A DNA stretch of 64,000 nt from PALSA-607 sp963737705 (GCA_963737705.1 CAVTTP010000006.1:682001-746000), one strand, 5' to 3'; positions 39,753-49,898 are shown, counted from the stretch's first letter. The notes: generated by a model from the sequence alone, not told the origin. A program made the numbers and translations.

Positions 39753-42304
39753 TTGACCATTGTCCCAGGTGTTGGCTCGTCGGCGTTTTCGTCGGTATCG
39801 GCGGCGATTTCACCCTCGGTCAGTTCGGCGACCCCAGTGATCCGGTGCACCGCGAACGTCCGCGGTTCGTCACGCCGATAGTCGAACGCGGTCAGGTACC
39901 CACCGGCCAGTCGCTGCGGCTCGATGATGCGATTGCTCGCCTGGCCTTGCGCGTTGAGATAGCCGATCCAAACAGCTCGGCCTGACTGCAGCGCGTCCTG
40001 CAAAATCGCCAGGGTCTCCGTCGACGCCGAGTGCGGCACGACGTCCGACGTCGAGCCCCCCACCACGATGCCGCGACTCGAGGTCACCGCGCGGTCGCCG
40101 CCACGAATCGCCCTGACTGCCACCGAAACCACCGAGGCAGCAGGGGTCGCGAGCTCGGGACGGCGGCGAAGCGGTCGAGGTCGCGAAGGCGCTCGTCCTG
40201 AATCGGGACGGCGGAGCAGCAACGCCCCATCGGGGCTTTCCGCTGCGGGGGCGTAGCCGACTTCACGCAGCCGTTCGGCGACCCGCTCCGGCGCGAGCGG
40301 GCTGACGAGGACGGACGGTGCTAATCGGCGTAGTCGCAGGCTTTCGACCCGGCGGTCGGCCAGTACCTCGTTCAGCAGGCCGTCGTCGTCGCAGCGAACG
40401 TAGGAACCGGCGAGCCCGATCCGGATCCGGCCATGGCGGCGCGCGACGTCGTCGATCAGATAAGTAAGCGGCTGCGGAACGGGAGTACGTGATCGCGCGG
40501 CAAGCAGCGCATGTAGGTCAGCCGCGCTGCGCCCTGCATCGAGCGCGCGTCTGATCGAGGTGTCGCTGAACCGAAACACCGTCGCGCCACCGGTCGATTC
40601 GATCTCAGCGGTCATCGCAAGTTCGCGAGCGAGGTCACTTTCCAGCGGTCCGGGAGCGACCGCGGTGAGGTCTGCTTGCAGCAGCACGTGGTCAAGTGGC
40701 CGCGGCAGCAATTCGTCGAGCAGCGCAGCAGTCACCGCCGCGGGATCTTCACCTGCGGCCACCATCTCGGCGTCCGACCCGGCGTCTGTTGGGCTTGCAT
40801 AGAGCCCAGCGCAGAGCGGGCGCGCGAAGGACGACATGGCGCCGCGACCGGTCACGCCGAGGAGTTCGGCTTCTTCGATCGTCCAGCCGGCGAGGTCGTC
40901 GCGCAGCCGGCCGCCTCGTCGCGGCCACGACCACTGCAGCGACTCGCTGACCGAGGCCGCGGTCGGTGCCTCGCCCGCGCTCGCTCGAAGCAAGATCTCG
41001 AGGACCTCGCGGCGAACGATGGGTGCGAGCGCACGATCGAGGTCGGCGCCGAGCGCATTCGCAGCCGGCTGAGCCCGTTCGGGCGCCTCGGGCTCAGCGC
41101 TCGCTCGGATGAACGGCAGCTCACGACGACCGACCAATCCGGGCACCCGCGTCGTCACCAGCCAGGCGCTGATGAGGGTCACCCATCGGTCGGCGACCGA
41201 CTTGGCGAGCCAGAGGTCGTAGCCGGTCGTCGGCAGCCAGCTGTCGGCCGCTTCTCCGTCGGGGGCGATCAGTCCGGCGGCGTGCGCCACCTCGATCAGC
41301 AGCGCGGCACCCCGCTCGTCGAGCTCGAGATCGCGCGCCGTGCGGCGCAGATCGCGGACACCGACACCGCCCGCCCGCAAGACACCGGGCGGCTCGACAC
41401 CCCAGCGTTCGAGCAAGGCTTCGACCAACCGGACGACGGTGAACGCCTGCCCGGCTGCGCTCCCGTCGACGTCCGACGGCTTGTGCTTCGTGCTCTGGGC
41501 GACCGGCGGATCGAGCTCGACCGCACTGAATGCGCGCCCGCCGCGCGCCAGGAGCGCGACCTCGCGCGGCAACACGACGGTGAAGTCGTCGACCGCAATG
41601 AGAAGGGCGTGCGCGAGTAGCCAGCGCACCGGCGAATCCGCGGTAGCCGCGTCGACCGGACGCCGGGCGGCGGGGATTCGACCGGTGGGTGGCCCGACAG
41701 CGAGCAGGTCGACGACTTCGCGAGCGGCGTCAGGTGCGCGGCCGAGCAACTCGGACAATCGCGCCGGATCTTCGAGCAGGTCGGCGATCGCGTCGACCGC
41801 CGTGGCTGCGGCCGCGATGCTGAGGGTCGGATCGCTGACGTCCGTCAGTCCCAGATCGGCAAGCAGGCCGGCAAGCTGGCTGCGGGCAATGTGTTCGAGC
41901 AACGTGCGCGCGGGTGGTCCGAGCGCTGCGGGTGCAGGCATCAGATCGCGGACGACGGGGAGCAGGCGTAGCTGGTCATCGCGACCCCAGACCACCACCG
42001 CTTCTCGCAGCCGGTTGAGGGCGGGCGTGAGTTGAGTCGCCGTGACGTCGAGCAGCGCGGCCACCGCCGCGATATTGGTCGAGTCGGGAGACAACACCAT
42101 CGCCTCGACTACCTGCAGGGCACCGACGTCGAGTCGATCGAGCGCAATCTCGACAGACGCGCGCCCGGCTGCCCGAGTCGCCAGCACCTCGATGTCTGAC
42201 GGAACGGGGTGCAGCAGGTCGGGCCGGGCCATGAGCAGCCGGGCAAGATCGTCATCGGGCTGCTCACGCAACCAGTTGACGAGATCGACCTGGGCTGTGC
42301 TCAT
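39749..42304 (-). CDS. Helicase-associated protein with C-terminal WYL domain
   Basis: An 851-aa protein regularly found beside the XPB helicase. The N-terminal half is Ala/Leu-rich with repeated winged-helix-like segments (GALQVVEAMVLSPDS...LLDVTATQLTPALNRLREAVVV). The middle matches the Helicase-C-3 domain (TYLIDDVARRHGRIRIGLAGSY). The C-terminus is a WYL-like domain (AVWIGYLNAQGQ, RIIEPQRLAGGYLTAFDYR), a putative ligand or ssDNA sensor. A DNA-repair role is likely but unproven. Confidence 0.88.
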   Translation of the reverse strand: MSTAQVDLVNWLREQPDDDLARLLMARPDLLHPVPSDIEVLATRAAGRASVEIALDRLDVGALQVVEAMVLSPDSTNIAAVAALLDVTATQLTPALNRLREAVVVWGRDDQLRLLPVVRDLMPAPAALGPPARTLLEHIARSQLAGLLADLGLTDVSDPTLSIAAAATAVDAIADLLEDPARLSELLGRAPDAAREVVDLLAVGPPTGRIPAARRPVDAATADSPVRWLLAHALLIAVDDFTVVLPREVALLARGGRAFSAVELDPPVAQSTKHKPSDVDGSAAGQAFTVVRLVEALLERWGVEPPGVLRAGGVGVRDLRRTARDLELDERGAALLIEVAHAAGLIAPDGEAADSWLPTTGYDLWLAKSVADRWVTLISAWLVTTRVPGLVGRRELPFIRASAEPEAPERAQPAANALGADLDRALAPIVRREVLEILLRASAGEAPTAASVSESLQWSWPRRGGRLRDDLAGWTIEEAELLGVTGRGAMSSFARPLCAGLYASPTDAGSDAEMVAAGEDPAAVTAALLDELLPRPLDHVLLQADLTAVAPGPLESDLARELAMTAEIESTGGATVFRFSDTSIRRALDAGRSAADLHALLAARSRTPVPQPLTYLIDDVARRHGRIRIGLAGSYVRCDDDGLLNEVLADRRVESLRLRRLAPSVLVSPLAPERVAERLREVGYAPAAESPDGALLLRRPDSGRAPSRPRPLRRRPELATPAASVVSVAVRAIRGGDRAVTSSRGIVVGGSTSDVVPHSASTETLAILQDALQSGRAVWIGYLNAQGQASNRIIEPQRLAGGYLTAFDYRRDEPRTFAVHRITGVAELTEGEIAADTDENADEPTPGTMVK

Positions 42305-42374
42305 CCGGTCAACGTTACTGGCTGCTCGCCTACTGCTGCGCCGTCGCGAGCGATGGTGGGGAAACGGCGGTCTG

Positions 42375-44108
42375 TTAGTTCACCGTTACTCGGACGCTGA
42401 AGGTGACGTCGCTGCCGTCGAGTGCTTCGTAGGTTCCGACGCCGGTCAGGTGCTGGAGGTCGCTGGGAACGTCACTTCCCGCTGACGGCCAGATGCCGGC
42501 GAGGTCGACGTAGGCGGCGGCGACGACTTGGGTGGGCATGCCGCCCATCGCCGATTTGAATCCAGGGTCGTCGCTCAGACTGCCGCTGGCTGCAGCGTCA
42601 TTGGTGACGGTGACCTTTGAACCCGACGCCGTCGCGGTGGTGGCGAAGCCGTTGGTTGTGAGCAACCCGGCGAGCGCCTGCGCGGTCTTGAGTCCCTTCG
42701 CGGCGTCGGTCGGTTCGGCGATGCCCGTGAACTTCGCCTTCGTGCCGGCTGCCGGAACGCTGTCGAGGCCGAGCGCCACACCGTTGCCGATCAGGTTCAC
42801 GGCGTCGCCCGGCAAGCTAATGCCGAGCTGTGCGCTCGCGGCATCGAGTTCGTCCTTGAAGCCGAGCGACGCGAGAGGTCCAGATTCGAGCATCGTGATC
42901 TCTTTGCTGATGGCCGGGCCGATTCCGGAGACTGCCACACCGGCCACCGAGCCAGCGGGCAGCTGGCCGAGCAGTGTGCCGGCGTCCGCGTTCTGGCCCT
43001 GGAAGTTGCTCGTGTCACCGCCCACAAGTCGGCCGCTGATCGAGGCGTAACCGGACTGCAGACTAAGGCCGAGCACGAGCCGGCCCTTGAGTTCGTTGCT
43101 GAGCCCTTGGGCACCACTCAGTTGCGAAAGGCCGCCGACGCTGCCAAGGCTGCCGAGAATGCCGTTCGGCGGCAGGATGTCGGTGCTGTTACCAGAGCCA
43201 CTGCTGTCGCCGGAACTGCTGCCGTCGCCCGAGGTGCTGCCGTCGCCGGAGTCGCTGGAGCCGGTGAGTGCGCCGAGCGCGCCCAGGCTGCTGAGTCGGC
43301 TCGCCGCAGCCTTGGCGACGTACTTGCCAACGGCCCCCAGGTCCGCCCACGCGGTCACGATGCGGTCGCCGCCCAGCGTTGCGACGTCGCTGGCGTACTG
43401 GTTGCTCGCGGTGATGCTCGAGGTGCGAGCGGCCGCGACGGCTGCGTCGACCGTCGCCTGCGACTGACCGACGACCGCGTAGTCGTCCTCAATGGCGAAC
43501 CCCGCCGTGCTCATGCTGGCATCGCCGCCCGGCGTCTGGATCAACTTGGTGAGGCCGGCCTTGGCCAGCGTGGCGTCCTTCAGTTGAAGGATGCCGACCA
43601 CCTGGATTTTTCCGCTCGCGTCGGGATATGCGGCCAGCGCAACCCGATCACCGAGCCACGGCTTGACGTCGGTGGCGTAGTTGATGTCGGTCGTCGGCTG
43701 GGCGAACGCTTCGCTGAGCAGCGCGTCCTTGAGCTGGTCGGCGCTGGTGACATGCGGGGCGTCGGGGAACTTCTGCTCGAAGCGCAGCGCCGCGATCTTC
43801 TCGGACGCGGCCGGGTCGAGGTCGATCTTTATGTAGGCAATGGACGACGACGGTGCCCATTCATCGGGCTGGGCGCCTGAGCTGGCGAGCTTGTGGTACC
43901 CGACGTACGCCACTCCGCCGCCAATGACAGCGAGGACGGCGACCAGGCTGACGACGATCGCGGCGAGGTTGCGGCGCGGAGGACGCTCAATCGACCCACT
44001 GGAAAGCATGTCGCCGCCCGAGCCGCCCAGGCCGCCATGGGAGTCGTCAGGCTGTGGTCCGTGCTCGCTGGTGTCCCCGTTTTCGCTCATCCGGCTATTC
44101 TCGGACAT
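42375..44108 (-). CDS. DUF3352 membrane-anchored protein
   Basis: A 577-aa protein: a hydrophilic Ser/Gly-rich cytoplasmic start, one helix (LAAIVVSLVAVLAVIGGGVAY) near residues 49-70, and a large extracytoplasmic DUF3352 domain (PSSSIAYIKIDLDPA; WLGDRVALAAYP; DYAVVGQSQATVDAA). An internal Gly/Ser/Asp repeat insert (SGDGSTSGDGSSSGDSSGSG) sits near residues 285-310. The function is unknown; the family is found mostly in actinobacteria. Confidence 0.85.
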   Translation of the reverse strand: MSENSRMSENGDTSEHGPQPDDSHGGLGGSGGDMLSSGSIERPPRRNLAAIVVSLVAVLAVIGGGVAYVGYHKLASSGAQPDEWAPSSSIAYIKIDLDPAASEKIAALRFEQKFPDAPHVTSADQLKDALLSEAFAQPTTDINYATDVKPWLGDRVALAAYPDASGKIQVVGILQLKDATLAKAGLTKLIQTPGGDASMSTAGFAIEDDYAVVGQSQATVDAAVAAARTSSITASNQYASDVATLGGDRIVTAWADLGAVGKYVAKAAASRLSSLGALGALTGSSDSGDGSTSGDGSSSGDSSGSGNSTDILPPNGILGSLGSVGGLSQLSGAQGLSNELKGRLVLGLSLQSGYASISGRLVGGDTSNFQGQNADAGTLLGQLPAGSVAGVAVSGIGPAISKEITMLESGPLASLGFKDELDAASAQLGISLPGDAVNLIGNGVALGLDSVPAAGTKAKFTGIAEPTDAAKGLKTAQALAGLLTTNGFATTATASGSKVTVTNDAAASGSLSDDPGFKSAMGGMPTQVVAAAYVDLAGIWPSAGSDVPSDLQHLTGVGTYEALDGSDVTFSVRVTVN

Positions 44109-44228
44109 CGCGATCGTGCTCTGTAGGGCCGATCAACACATTGGTGTGTCGTGCCCGGTGCCGCTAGCCTGGAATGTCCACAGTGTTTGCATCCCATTCA
44201 TTTGCGTGACTTTTCGAAAGGGCTTCCC

Positions 44229-44624
44229 GTGCCTACCGGCAAGGTCAAGTGGTACGACACCGACAAGGGCTTCGGCTTTGTCTCCCGCGACGACGGCGGT
44301 GACGTCTTCGTGCATGCTTCAGCGCTGCCCTCGGGTCTTGAGGCGCTGAAGCCGGGCAGCCGCGTCGAGTTCGGTGTGGCCGAAGGCAAGCGCGGCGAGC
44401 AGGCACTGTCGATCCGCGTCCTCGATACGCCGCCGTCGCTGGTTGCGTCCCAGGCTCAGGCGCAGCGCAAGAAGCCCGACGAGATGGTCGTCATCGTCGA
44501 AGACCTCATCAAGCTGCTCGACGGGATCTCCAACAGCCTGCGGCGCGACCGCTACCCCGACAAGGCGACCGGTCACAAGGTGGCCACCGTCCTGCGCGTA
44601 GTAGCGGACGACCTCGACCAGTAG
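44229..44624 (+). CDS. Cold-shock-domain protein with C-terminal extension
   Basis: A 131-aa protein. The first 65 residues are a cold-shock domain: GKVKWYDTDKGFGFVS (RNP1) and DVFVHASAL (RNP2). The C-terminal 60 residues (MVVIVEDLIKLLDGISNSLR) form a helical extension found in a subset of actinobacterial Csp proteins. GAAAGGG lies before the GTG. RNA-binding; the extension's role is unknown. Confidence 0.93.
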   Translation: MPTGKVKWYDTDKGFGFVSRDDGGDVFVHASALPSGLEALKPGSRVEFGVAEGKRGEQALSIRVLDTPPSLVASQAQAQRKKPDEMVVIVEDLIKLLDGISNSLRRDRYPDKATGHKVATVLRVVADDLDQ

Positions 44625-44660
44625 CGCGAGTGGCCGCCGACTCCGCACAGAAGCATGTCG

Positions 44661-44713
44661 GTTCCTCAAAGAAGCAGCCCGCGCGGCGTGAATAACGTGT
44701 TTCTGTGAGGAAC
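44661..44713 (+). terminator. Imperfect inverted repeat after the cold-shock gene
   Basis: GTTCCTCAAAGAA (44661-44673) pairs with TTTCTGTGAGGAAC (44700-44713) with one mismatch and a 26-nt loop. A related CTGTGAGGA recurs near 44748. It may terminate the csp transcript. Confidence 0.4.
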
Positions 44714-44807
44714 GCGTGGCTGGCGGAGGCTCAAAGACCTGCATCTGTGAGGACTCGGCGGGCAACCGACGCAACCAGCGGCGGGTGCTGGGCGTACTTG
44801 GCCCGAG

Positions 44808-46112
44808 GTGATCCGGATGCGCCACACCGCGGCGGTCATGGTCGGACGCTGTCGTTCTTCTCGTCGGCGTCGCAGCGTGCGGGGTTCCTACCACGGCGGC
44901 ATCAGTGCCGTCCTTGGTGCCGAGCGCAGTCACGGCTGCGAGTTCGCTGGCGCTTGAGTCGAGTGCGCCGGCTCGACAGTGCGCCGGCGCCAGCCAGCCT
45001 CCAGCCCGCGGCATCGCGCCGGCAACGTCGAATCTCGTCGACTCGCTGCCCGCTGACGTAGGCGATCTGGAGCAGTTCACGCAGGTGTCCGCAACAACGT
45101 GGTGGGCGAGCGTCGTTGGCAACCTTTCGAATCAGCTCTTCCTGGTGCGTACGGTCGATGCCGGCCAGCATTGGCAGAACATCACGCCGCCAGCCATCGA
45201 GTTGCACGCGAGCGCCGGGATGAGCAGCTTCGTCCTATCGCCCGACGTCGCGTGGCTTGACGTTGACGCCGAGCCGACGCCCCAGCTTTTCCGAACGTCC
45301 AACGGAGCCCGCTCATGGCAGCAGCTCGGTACGCTTCCCGAGGACTGTGCTGTGCAGTTCGTCGATCCCCTGCACGGTTGGTGTTCGGCGCTCGACGGCG
45401 CCGTGGGCTCGATGGCGTGTTGACATCTACGGTACGTAGGACGGCGGCGCGACCTGGCAGCTGGTTTCTCGGACCACCGCTGATGGCACTGAGCAGACAC
45501 GGCTGGTGCCTGCCGTTCGGGTGCGACAAGTCAGCTCACGTTCACGTCGCGAGCGTGGTCTGGGCCGCGAGCTTCTGCGCAGGCGGCGGCCCGTACCTAG
45601 ACGTCAGCGCGGACGGCGGCGGCGCACTGGCATTCGGTCACGCCGCCGCCGTTCCCTGCCTGGGCCGATCCGTCCGAGGGCGAGGGTCTCAGCGTCCCGG
45701 TAGTCGACGGCGAGAACGTCGCGATGGTCGACCTCGGTGGGAGCGTCGGCCCGGGTGACGCCGCGATAGATACCAGCTCGGATGGCGGCCGGTCGTGGCA
45801 AGTGCATTCGCTTCCCGCCGCGTCGTCTGGGCTGTACTGGAGTGTCGACCTCATCGATCCGAGTCATTGGCGAGCAACCGACGGCGACGTCATCGTCTCC
45901 ACCGATGACGCGGGTCGCGCGCTGGAGTCGCTGGACACCGCCCGATAAGCATGCGCGGGCAAGGTGCGCTGCCGTTGGACCTCGACTTCATTTCGCCCGA
46001 GGTCGGTACGGCAAGTAATCCCGCGGACCGCACACCCCTGTGGTCGACCACTGACGGCGGCCACACGTGGACCAAGGTCGTGATCGACGCAGGTCCGTAT
46101 GTGTTGAACTGA
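44808..46112 (+). pseudogene. Decayed beta-propeller (BNR/Ycf48-like) lipoprotein gene
   Basis: Coding remnants appear in successive frames. A start and signal (MRHTAAVMVG, then after a shift AVVLLVGVAACGVP with a lipobox) lead to a long segment ending near 45423 (WWASVVGN, FLVRTVDAGQHWQNI, SNGARSWQQLG). Then VDIYGT-stop-DGGATWQLVS has an in-frame TAG at about 45436. After another shift come HWHSVTPPPFPAWADPSEGEG and SSDGGRSWQVHSLPA, and finally MRGQGALPLDLDFISPE to STTDGGHTWTKVV, stop 46112. Repeated DGGxxW motifs identify Asp-box propeller blades. Several independent lesions argue for a real pseudogene. Confidence 0.75.
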
Positions 46113-46113
46113 A

Positions 46114-46917
46114 TCAGCTGAGTTGAGCTGTATAAAGCACGCCGGTGCGGCGCGACAGCGTCGGCCCAACCGCAGACGCCTCACCGATCAGATCGTCGAG
46201 CGACTCTTGGTCGAGGCTGGCGGCAAGCTCGTCGCGATTGGCGAGCCACGCGTCGTACATGCGCTTGAGGTCTTCGTGCCAGTGCGGGATCTCTTGGCGG
46301 CTGACGACATCGAGCCCGCCCGCACGGATGATCGGTCCCCAGTCGGGGACCGCAGTTGGGCGGTCGGTGTCGTCGCTCTCGTCGGCCGTGAAGACGAATC
46401 GGCCGCCGGGGCGCAGGATCCGCGCCATCTCCGCGAAGACCGCGACGCGGTCCGCCGCGAAGAAAACGGCATCGGCGCAGACAGCGCCGTCGGCGCTATC
46501 GGAATCGAGTCCCGTTGCAGCGAGGTCGCCTACGACGAAGGACGCCCGCCCCGCCGGCACGAATTGTGGTGCGCGGCCAGTTGCCTCGGCGACCGCGACG
46601 GGCGACCAATCGACACCCGTCAGTTGCGCGCCAGTCGCCCTGGCCAGCCACAAACCAACCCCAGCTCGGCCGCATGCGAGATCCACCAGCCGCTGGCCTG
46701 GACCCACCCGTAGCCCTGAGATGAACTGCCCAAGGGTCCACCAGGTCGTCATCCCCCACGCCTGGATCTCTTCGGGATAGTCGTCGCCGTACGCCTGGCG
46801 CGCGAGCCGCCAGAGCAACGCGTTCTTCGCTGTCGTTCCGTGTGCGCGATCAAAGGTTTCCGCAGTGAGGTCGGGCGGCACGGGTGCAGTCGCGCCTCGT
46901 ATCGGGGTTTCGCTCAC
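46114..46917 (-). CDS. Class I SAM-dependent methyltransferase
   Basis: A 267-aa protein with motif I LVDLACGRAGVGLWLARATG, GVDWSPVAV (motif II), VVGDLAATGLDSDSADGAVC and a post-motif ARILRPGGRFVFTADE. Last gene of the MFS-mqnB-mqnD operon (8 nt after mqnD), which hints at, but does not show, a quinone-related substrate. It is not obviously UbiE/MenG. GTG start inferred at 46917. Confidence 0.82.
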   Translation of the reverse strand: MSETPIRGATAPVPPDLTAETFDRAHGTTAKNALLWRLARQAYGDDYPEEIQAWGMTTWWTLGQFISGLRVGPGQRLVDLACGRAGVGLWLARATGAQLTGVDWSPVAVAEATGRAPQFVPAGRASFVVGDLAATGLDSDSADGAVCADAVFFAADRVAVFAEMARILRPGGRFVFTADESDDTDRPTAVPDWGPIIRAGGLDVVSRQEIPHWHEDLKRMYDAWLANRDELAASLDQESLDDLIGEASAVGPTLSRRTGVLYTAQLS

Positions 46918-46924
46918 GCGCCGA

Positions 46925-47740
46925 TTATCGCAGCGCGTCGGCCTCGACCGGTGGTACCAAACCCTCCGCAGCTGCACGGTTCAGCAACCCGGAGATCGCG
47001 GCGTAACCTTCATCGCCGAGGTTGACCGAGAATTCGTTGACATATAAGGCAATGTGGCGCGCTTGCACCTCGGGATCCATCTCGCTCGCATGCTCCGCAA
47101 CAAACTGGGCGGACGCCGAGGGGTGAGCGAATGCGTGCTCGACTGAGGCCCGTGCAGCAGAGGCCAACCCATCGACGTCCAACTGTCGTTTCGCAAGGAT
47201 TGCACCGAGCGGGATGGGCAGGCCGGTGTCTGACTCCCACCACGCGCCGAGGTCGACCACGTTCGTCAGGCCGTAGTTGCCGTAGGTGAAGCGCGCCTCG
47301 TGGATCACCAGGCCGGCGTCGAACTTGCCGTCGCGAACGGCGGGCATGATTTCGGGAAACGGCAGCACGGTGATCTCGCCGACTCCTTGGTCGACGGCCC
47401 ACAGACGGAAGAGCAGGTACGCCGTCGTTCGCTGTCCGGGCACCACGATCGATGCGCCGCGCAGGTCGGTGCGACCGGCGGTGAGGACGAGCGGTCCGCA
47501 GCCACGACCGAGCGCGCCGCCGCTGGGCAGCAGGGCGTACTTGTCGAGCAACCACGGCAACGCGGCGTACGACACCTTCACGATGTCGAACTCGCCGCGT
47601 TCGGCCGCGCCGTTGGTGACGTCGACGTCGGCGAACGTGATGTCGACGGGCGGGGCGCCCGGGATCAACCCGTGGGTCCACGCGTAGAACGCGAAGGTGT
47701 CGTTGGGGCAGGGCGAGAAGGCGATCGAGAGTGGCGTCAC
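46925..47740 (-). CDS. mqnD: 1,4-dihydroxy-6-naphthoate synthase (futalosine pathway)
   Basis: A 271-aa periplasmic-binding-fold enzyme: SIAFSPCPNDTFAFYAW (the CPNDTF signature), VSYAALPWLLDKYALLPSGG, and GLVIHEARFTYGNYGL. It converts cyclic de-hypoxanthine futalosine into 1,4-dihydroxy-6-naphthoate on the alternative menaquinone route. The GTG overlaps the mqnB stop (GTGA). Confidence 0.93.
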   Translation of the reverse strand: MTPLSIAFSPCPNDTFAFYAWTHGLIPGAPPVDITFADVDVTNGAAERGEFDIVKVSYAALPWLLDKYALLPSGGALGRGCGPLVLTAGRTDLRGASIVVPGQRTTAYLLFRLWAVDQGVGEITVLPFPEIMPAVRDGKFDAGLVIHEARFTYGNYGLTNVVDLGAWWESDTGLPIPLGAILAKRQLDVDGLASAARASVEHAFAHPSASAQFVAEHASEMDPEVQARHIALYVNEFSVNLGDEGYAAISGLLNRAAAEGLVPPVEADALR

Positions 47741-48447
47741 GGTAGCGGCTCGTTCAGTAGCGTCGACATGGCATCTGCAAGAGCGCCGAAGGCTAGCGGA
47801 ATGTTCCAGGTCGACCGGTCGCGGCGTCCGATGATGTTGGAGACCGCGCGAATCTCGGCGAACGGAATGTCGCGCCCGGTGCGCTCGTATGAACGTCGGG
47901 TCGCCTCGACCACGCCGTAACCCTCCATCGCCTCGGCGACGGCGCGCGGGTAACGCGAAGCCAGTTCGGCGGCTCGTGCGTCGGTGCCCGTCATGCTCGA
48001 CAGCGTGAGAACGTCGCCGGCAAGTAGCCGGTAAGGCCCCGACGCAAGGTGCGCGCGGCGCTCGATGTTGCCGATCGCGTAGGCGCCGTTACCCGGCAGG
48101 CCGATGTCGCGAAGCGTGCTGAACCCTTCATCGGTCAGCACCCCCTGGTCGGCCGCGATGACCTGGTCGGCGAGCACCACATCGCCAATCTCGGCGCGCT
48201 CTCGAAATCCCCCGGCGATGCCGGCGCTGATCACCAGGTCGTAGTCAGGGCCAAGCGCGAGCAGTGTCGCGGCCGTTACTGCAGCGGCGACTGGCCCGGG
48301 GCCAGAGTGAAAGACGTGCAGCGTGCCCGCCGCGGTGTCGACGGAGATCCCGTTGTACGCGGCGATGTCGATCGGAGATGCAGGCCCGAAGTTGCGCACG
48401 ACGGCTTCGCTTTCGGCCTCGACGGCGCAGATGACAAGAACGCTCAC
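47737..48447 (-). CDS. mqnB: Futalosine hydrolase
   Basis: A 236-aa nucleoside-hydrolase/phosphorylase-fold protein: LVICAVEAESEAVVRNFG, HSGPGPVAAAVTAATLLA, DLVISAGIAGGFRERAEIGDVV and AEAMEGYGVVEATRRS (ligand Glu-Met-Glu). It cleaves hypoxanthine from futalosine. Coupled with mqnD and an upstream MFS gene by 4-nt overlaps. The GTG at 48447 fits the family; longer frame upstream overlaps the MFS gene and is rejected. Confidence 0.92.
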   Translation of the reverse strand: MSVLVICAVEAESEAVVRNFGPASPIDIAAYNGISVDTAAGTLHVFHSGPGPVAAAVTAATLLALGPDYDLVISAGIAGGFRERAEIGDVVLADQVIAADQGVLTDEGFSTLRDIGLPGNGAYAIGNIERRAHLASGPYRLLAGDVLTLSSMTGTDARAAELASRYPRAVAEAMEGYGVVEATRRSYERTGRDIPFAEIRAVSNIIGRRDRSTWNIPLAFGALADAMSTLLNEPLP

Positions 48448-49898
48448 GCGTCGCTCGGCGCGGGGCGGCGTCGTTCTCGTAACAACTCGATCCCGCGGTC
48501 GGGGCTGACCCGAGTGCGGACGGCTTTCACTGTCGAGACCAGCACGATGAGGAGCACCACGGACCCAAGCGTCAATCCGAGGCTGCCGTCTGATGGCAAC
48601 AGAATGGCGACGAATCCTCCCAGCACCCACGAGAGTTGCAGCACCGTCTCCGAGCGAGCAAAAGCCGACGTACGCACGTGTTCGACCGCGTCGCGCTGGA
48701 TCACTGAGTCGAGCCCCAGCTTCGACAGTGACTGGCTGATGTTCGACACCAGGATGACCAGCGCGGCGGTTCCGAGGTTGAACCAGATCGCGGCGATGAC
48801 ACCAATCCCGGCCGCCGAGAACAGGCTGACGATCGCGAGGATCTCGGGTTGTCGCGGTTTTAGCCACCCCCCAAGAGTCGTTCCGAGCACGCTCCCGAGC
48901 GCAGCACACGCCACGATCACGCCGAGGTCGGCATTGGGGTGGAAGACGCCCAGCGGATGTCGCCTGATCAGGAAGGCGAGAAACAAGGTCATGAAGCCGT
49001 TGAATGCACGCAGGCCTGCGCTGGCGCGGAGCATCGTCGTCATGCGCGGTCCGATGCCGCGAAGCGGTGGCAAGATCCGGCGGTACGCCGACCGAGGCAC
49101 CGTCATCTCAGGACCTGCGCCGGAATCGGCGGCGGGCCGAACGCGATGCGGCCGCCGACGCAGCCGGACTTCGCCCTCGCTCGAATCGACGCGCTCCGGA
49201 AGCCGGAACGCGAAGACGATGCCGGCCAAATAGACGAGAGCGCAAAGCCGGAGTGTCCACGCAGGACCTCCGGTGGCCCAACTCAGACCCTGGCCGATGG
49301 GCGCGGCGACAGTCGCCGTGAGCACGCCCCACAACGTGAGCCGGGCGTTCCCGCGCACGAGCGTCACATTCGGCGGCAACACACGCGGAACGACCGCGCT
49401 GCGGGATACCCCGTACGCCTTCGAGCAGACCAACGCGCCGAAAGCGGCGGGGTAGAGGGCGAATCCACCTTTTGTGCCGACGGCACCGGCCATCACCCAT
49501 GCCAAGAACGCGCGCAGCAGCAACGTCGTCGCGAGTGCGTAGCGACGGCCGTTGCGGAAACGGTCGAGGAGGGGTCCGATGACTGGCGCGATGACCGAGA
49601 ACGGCGCCATCGTGATGAGCAGGTAGAGCGCTACCCGGCTACGCGCTTGGTCGACCGCAACGGAGAAGAACAGGGTGTTCGCCAATGCGACGGTGAGCAG
49701 GGCATCTCCGGCACTTTGAATGGCGTGGAGATCGATAAGGCGGGCCAGCCCGCTCGCGTCGGCACCCTCAGCGCGCGTCGAACGCGTGAACCAACGACCC
49801 GCTGAGCCACCCACAACAACGAGCGCGTGGACAATCTGCCGGCCGACGCTGGGGCGACCTGCCGACTCCGGGGGTCGGGGTGATCGGGGTTCAGACAC
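48444..49898 (-). CDS. MFS transporter
   Basis: A 484-aa protein with about 12 hydrophobic segments; PVIGPLLDRFRNGRRYALA is the A-motif-like loop between helices 2 and 3. The N-terminal 50 residues are hydrophilic. First gene of the operon with mqnB and mqnD, an arrangement seen in other actinobacteria; the substrate is unknown. A hydrophilic stretch after helix 6 separates the two halves. Confidence 0.85.
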   Translation of the reverse strand: MSEPRSPRPPESAGRPSVGRQIVHALVVVGGSAGRWFTRSTRAEGADASGLARLIDLHAIQSAGDALLTVALANTLFFSVAVDQARSRVALYLLITMAPFSVIAPVIGPLLDRFRNGRRYALATTLLLRAFLAWVMAGAVGTKGGFALYPAAFGALVCSKAYGVSRSAVVPRVLPPNVTLVRGNARLTLWGVLTATVAAPIGQGLSWATGGPAWTLRLCALVYLAGIVFAFRLPERVDSSEGEVRLRRRPHRVRPAADSGAGPEMTVPRSAYRRILPPLRGIGPRMTTMLRASAGLRAFNGFMTLFLAFLIRRHPLGVFHPNADLGVIVACAALGSVLGTTLGGWLKPRQPEILAIVSLFSAAGIGVIAAIWFNLGTAALVILVSNISQSLSKLGLDSVIQRDAVEHVRTSAFARSETVLQLSWVLGGFVAILLPSDGSLGLTLGSVVLLIVLVSTVKAVRTRVSPDRGIELLRERRRPAPSDA

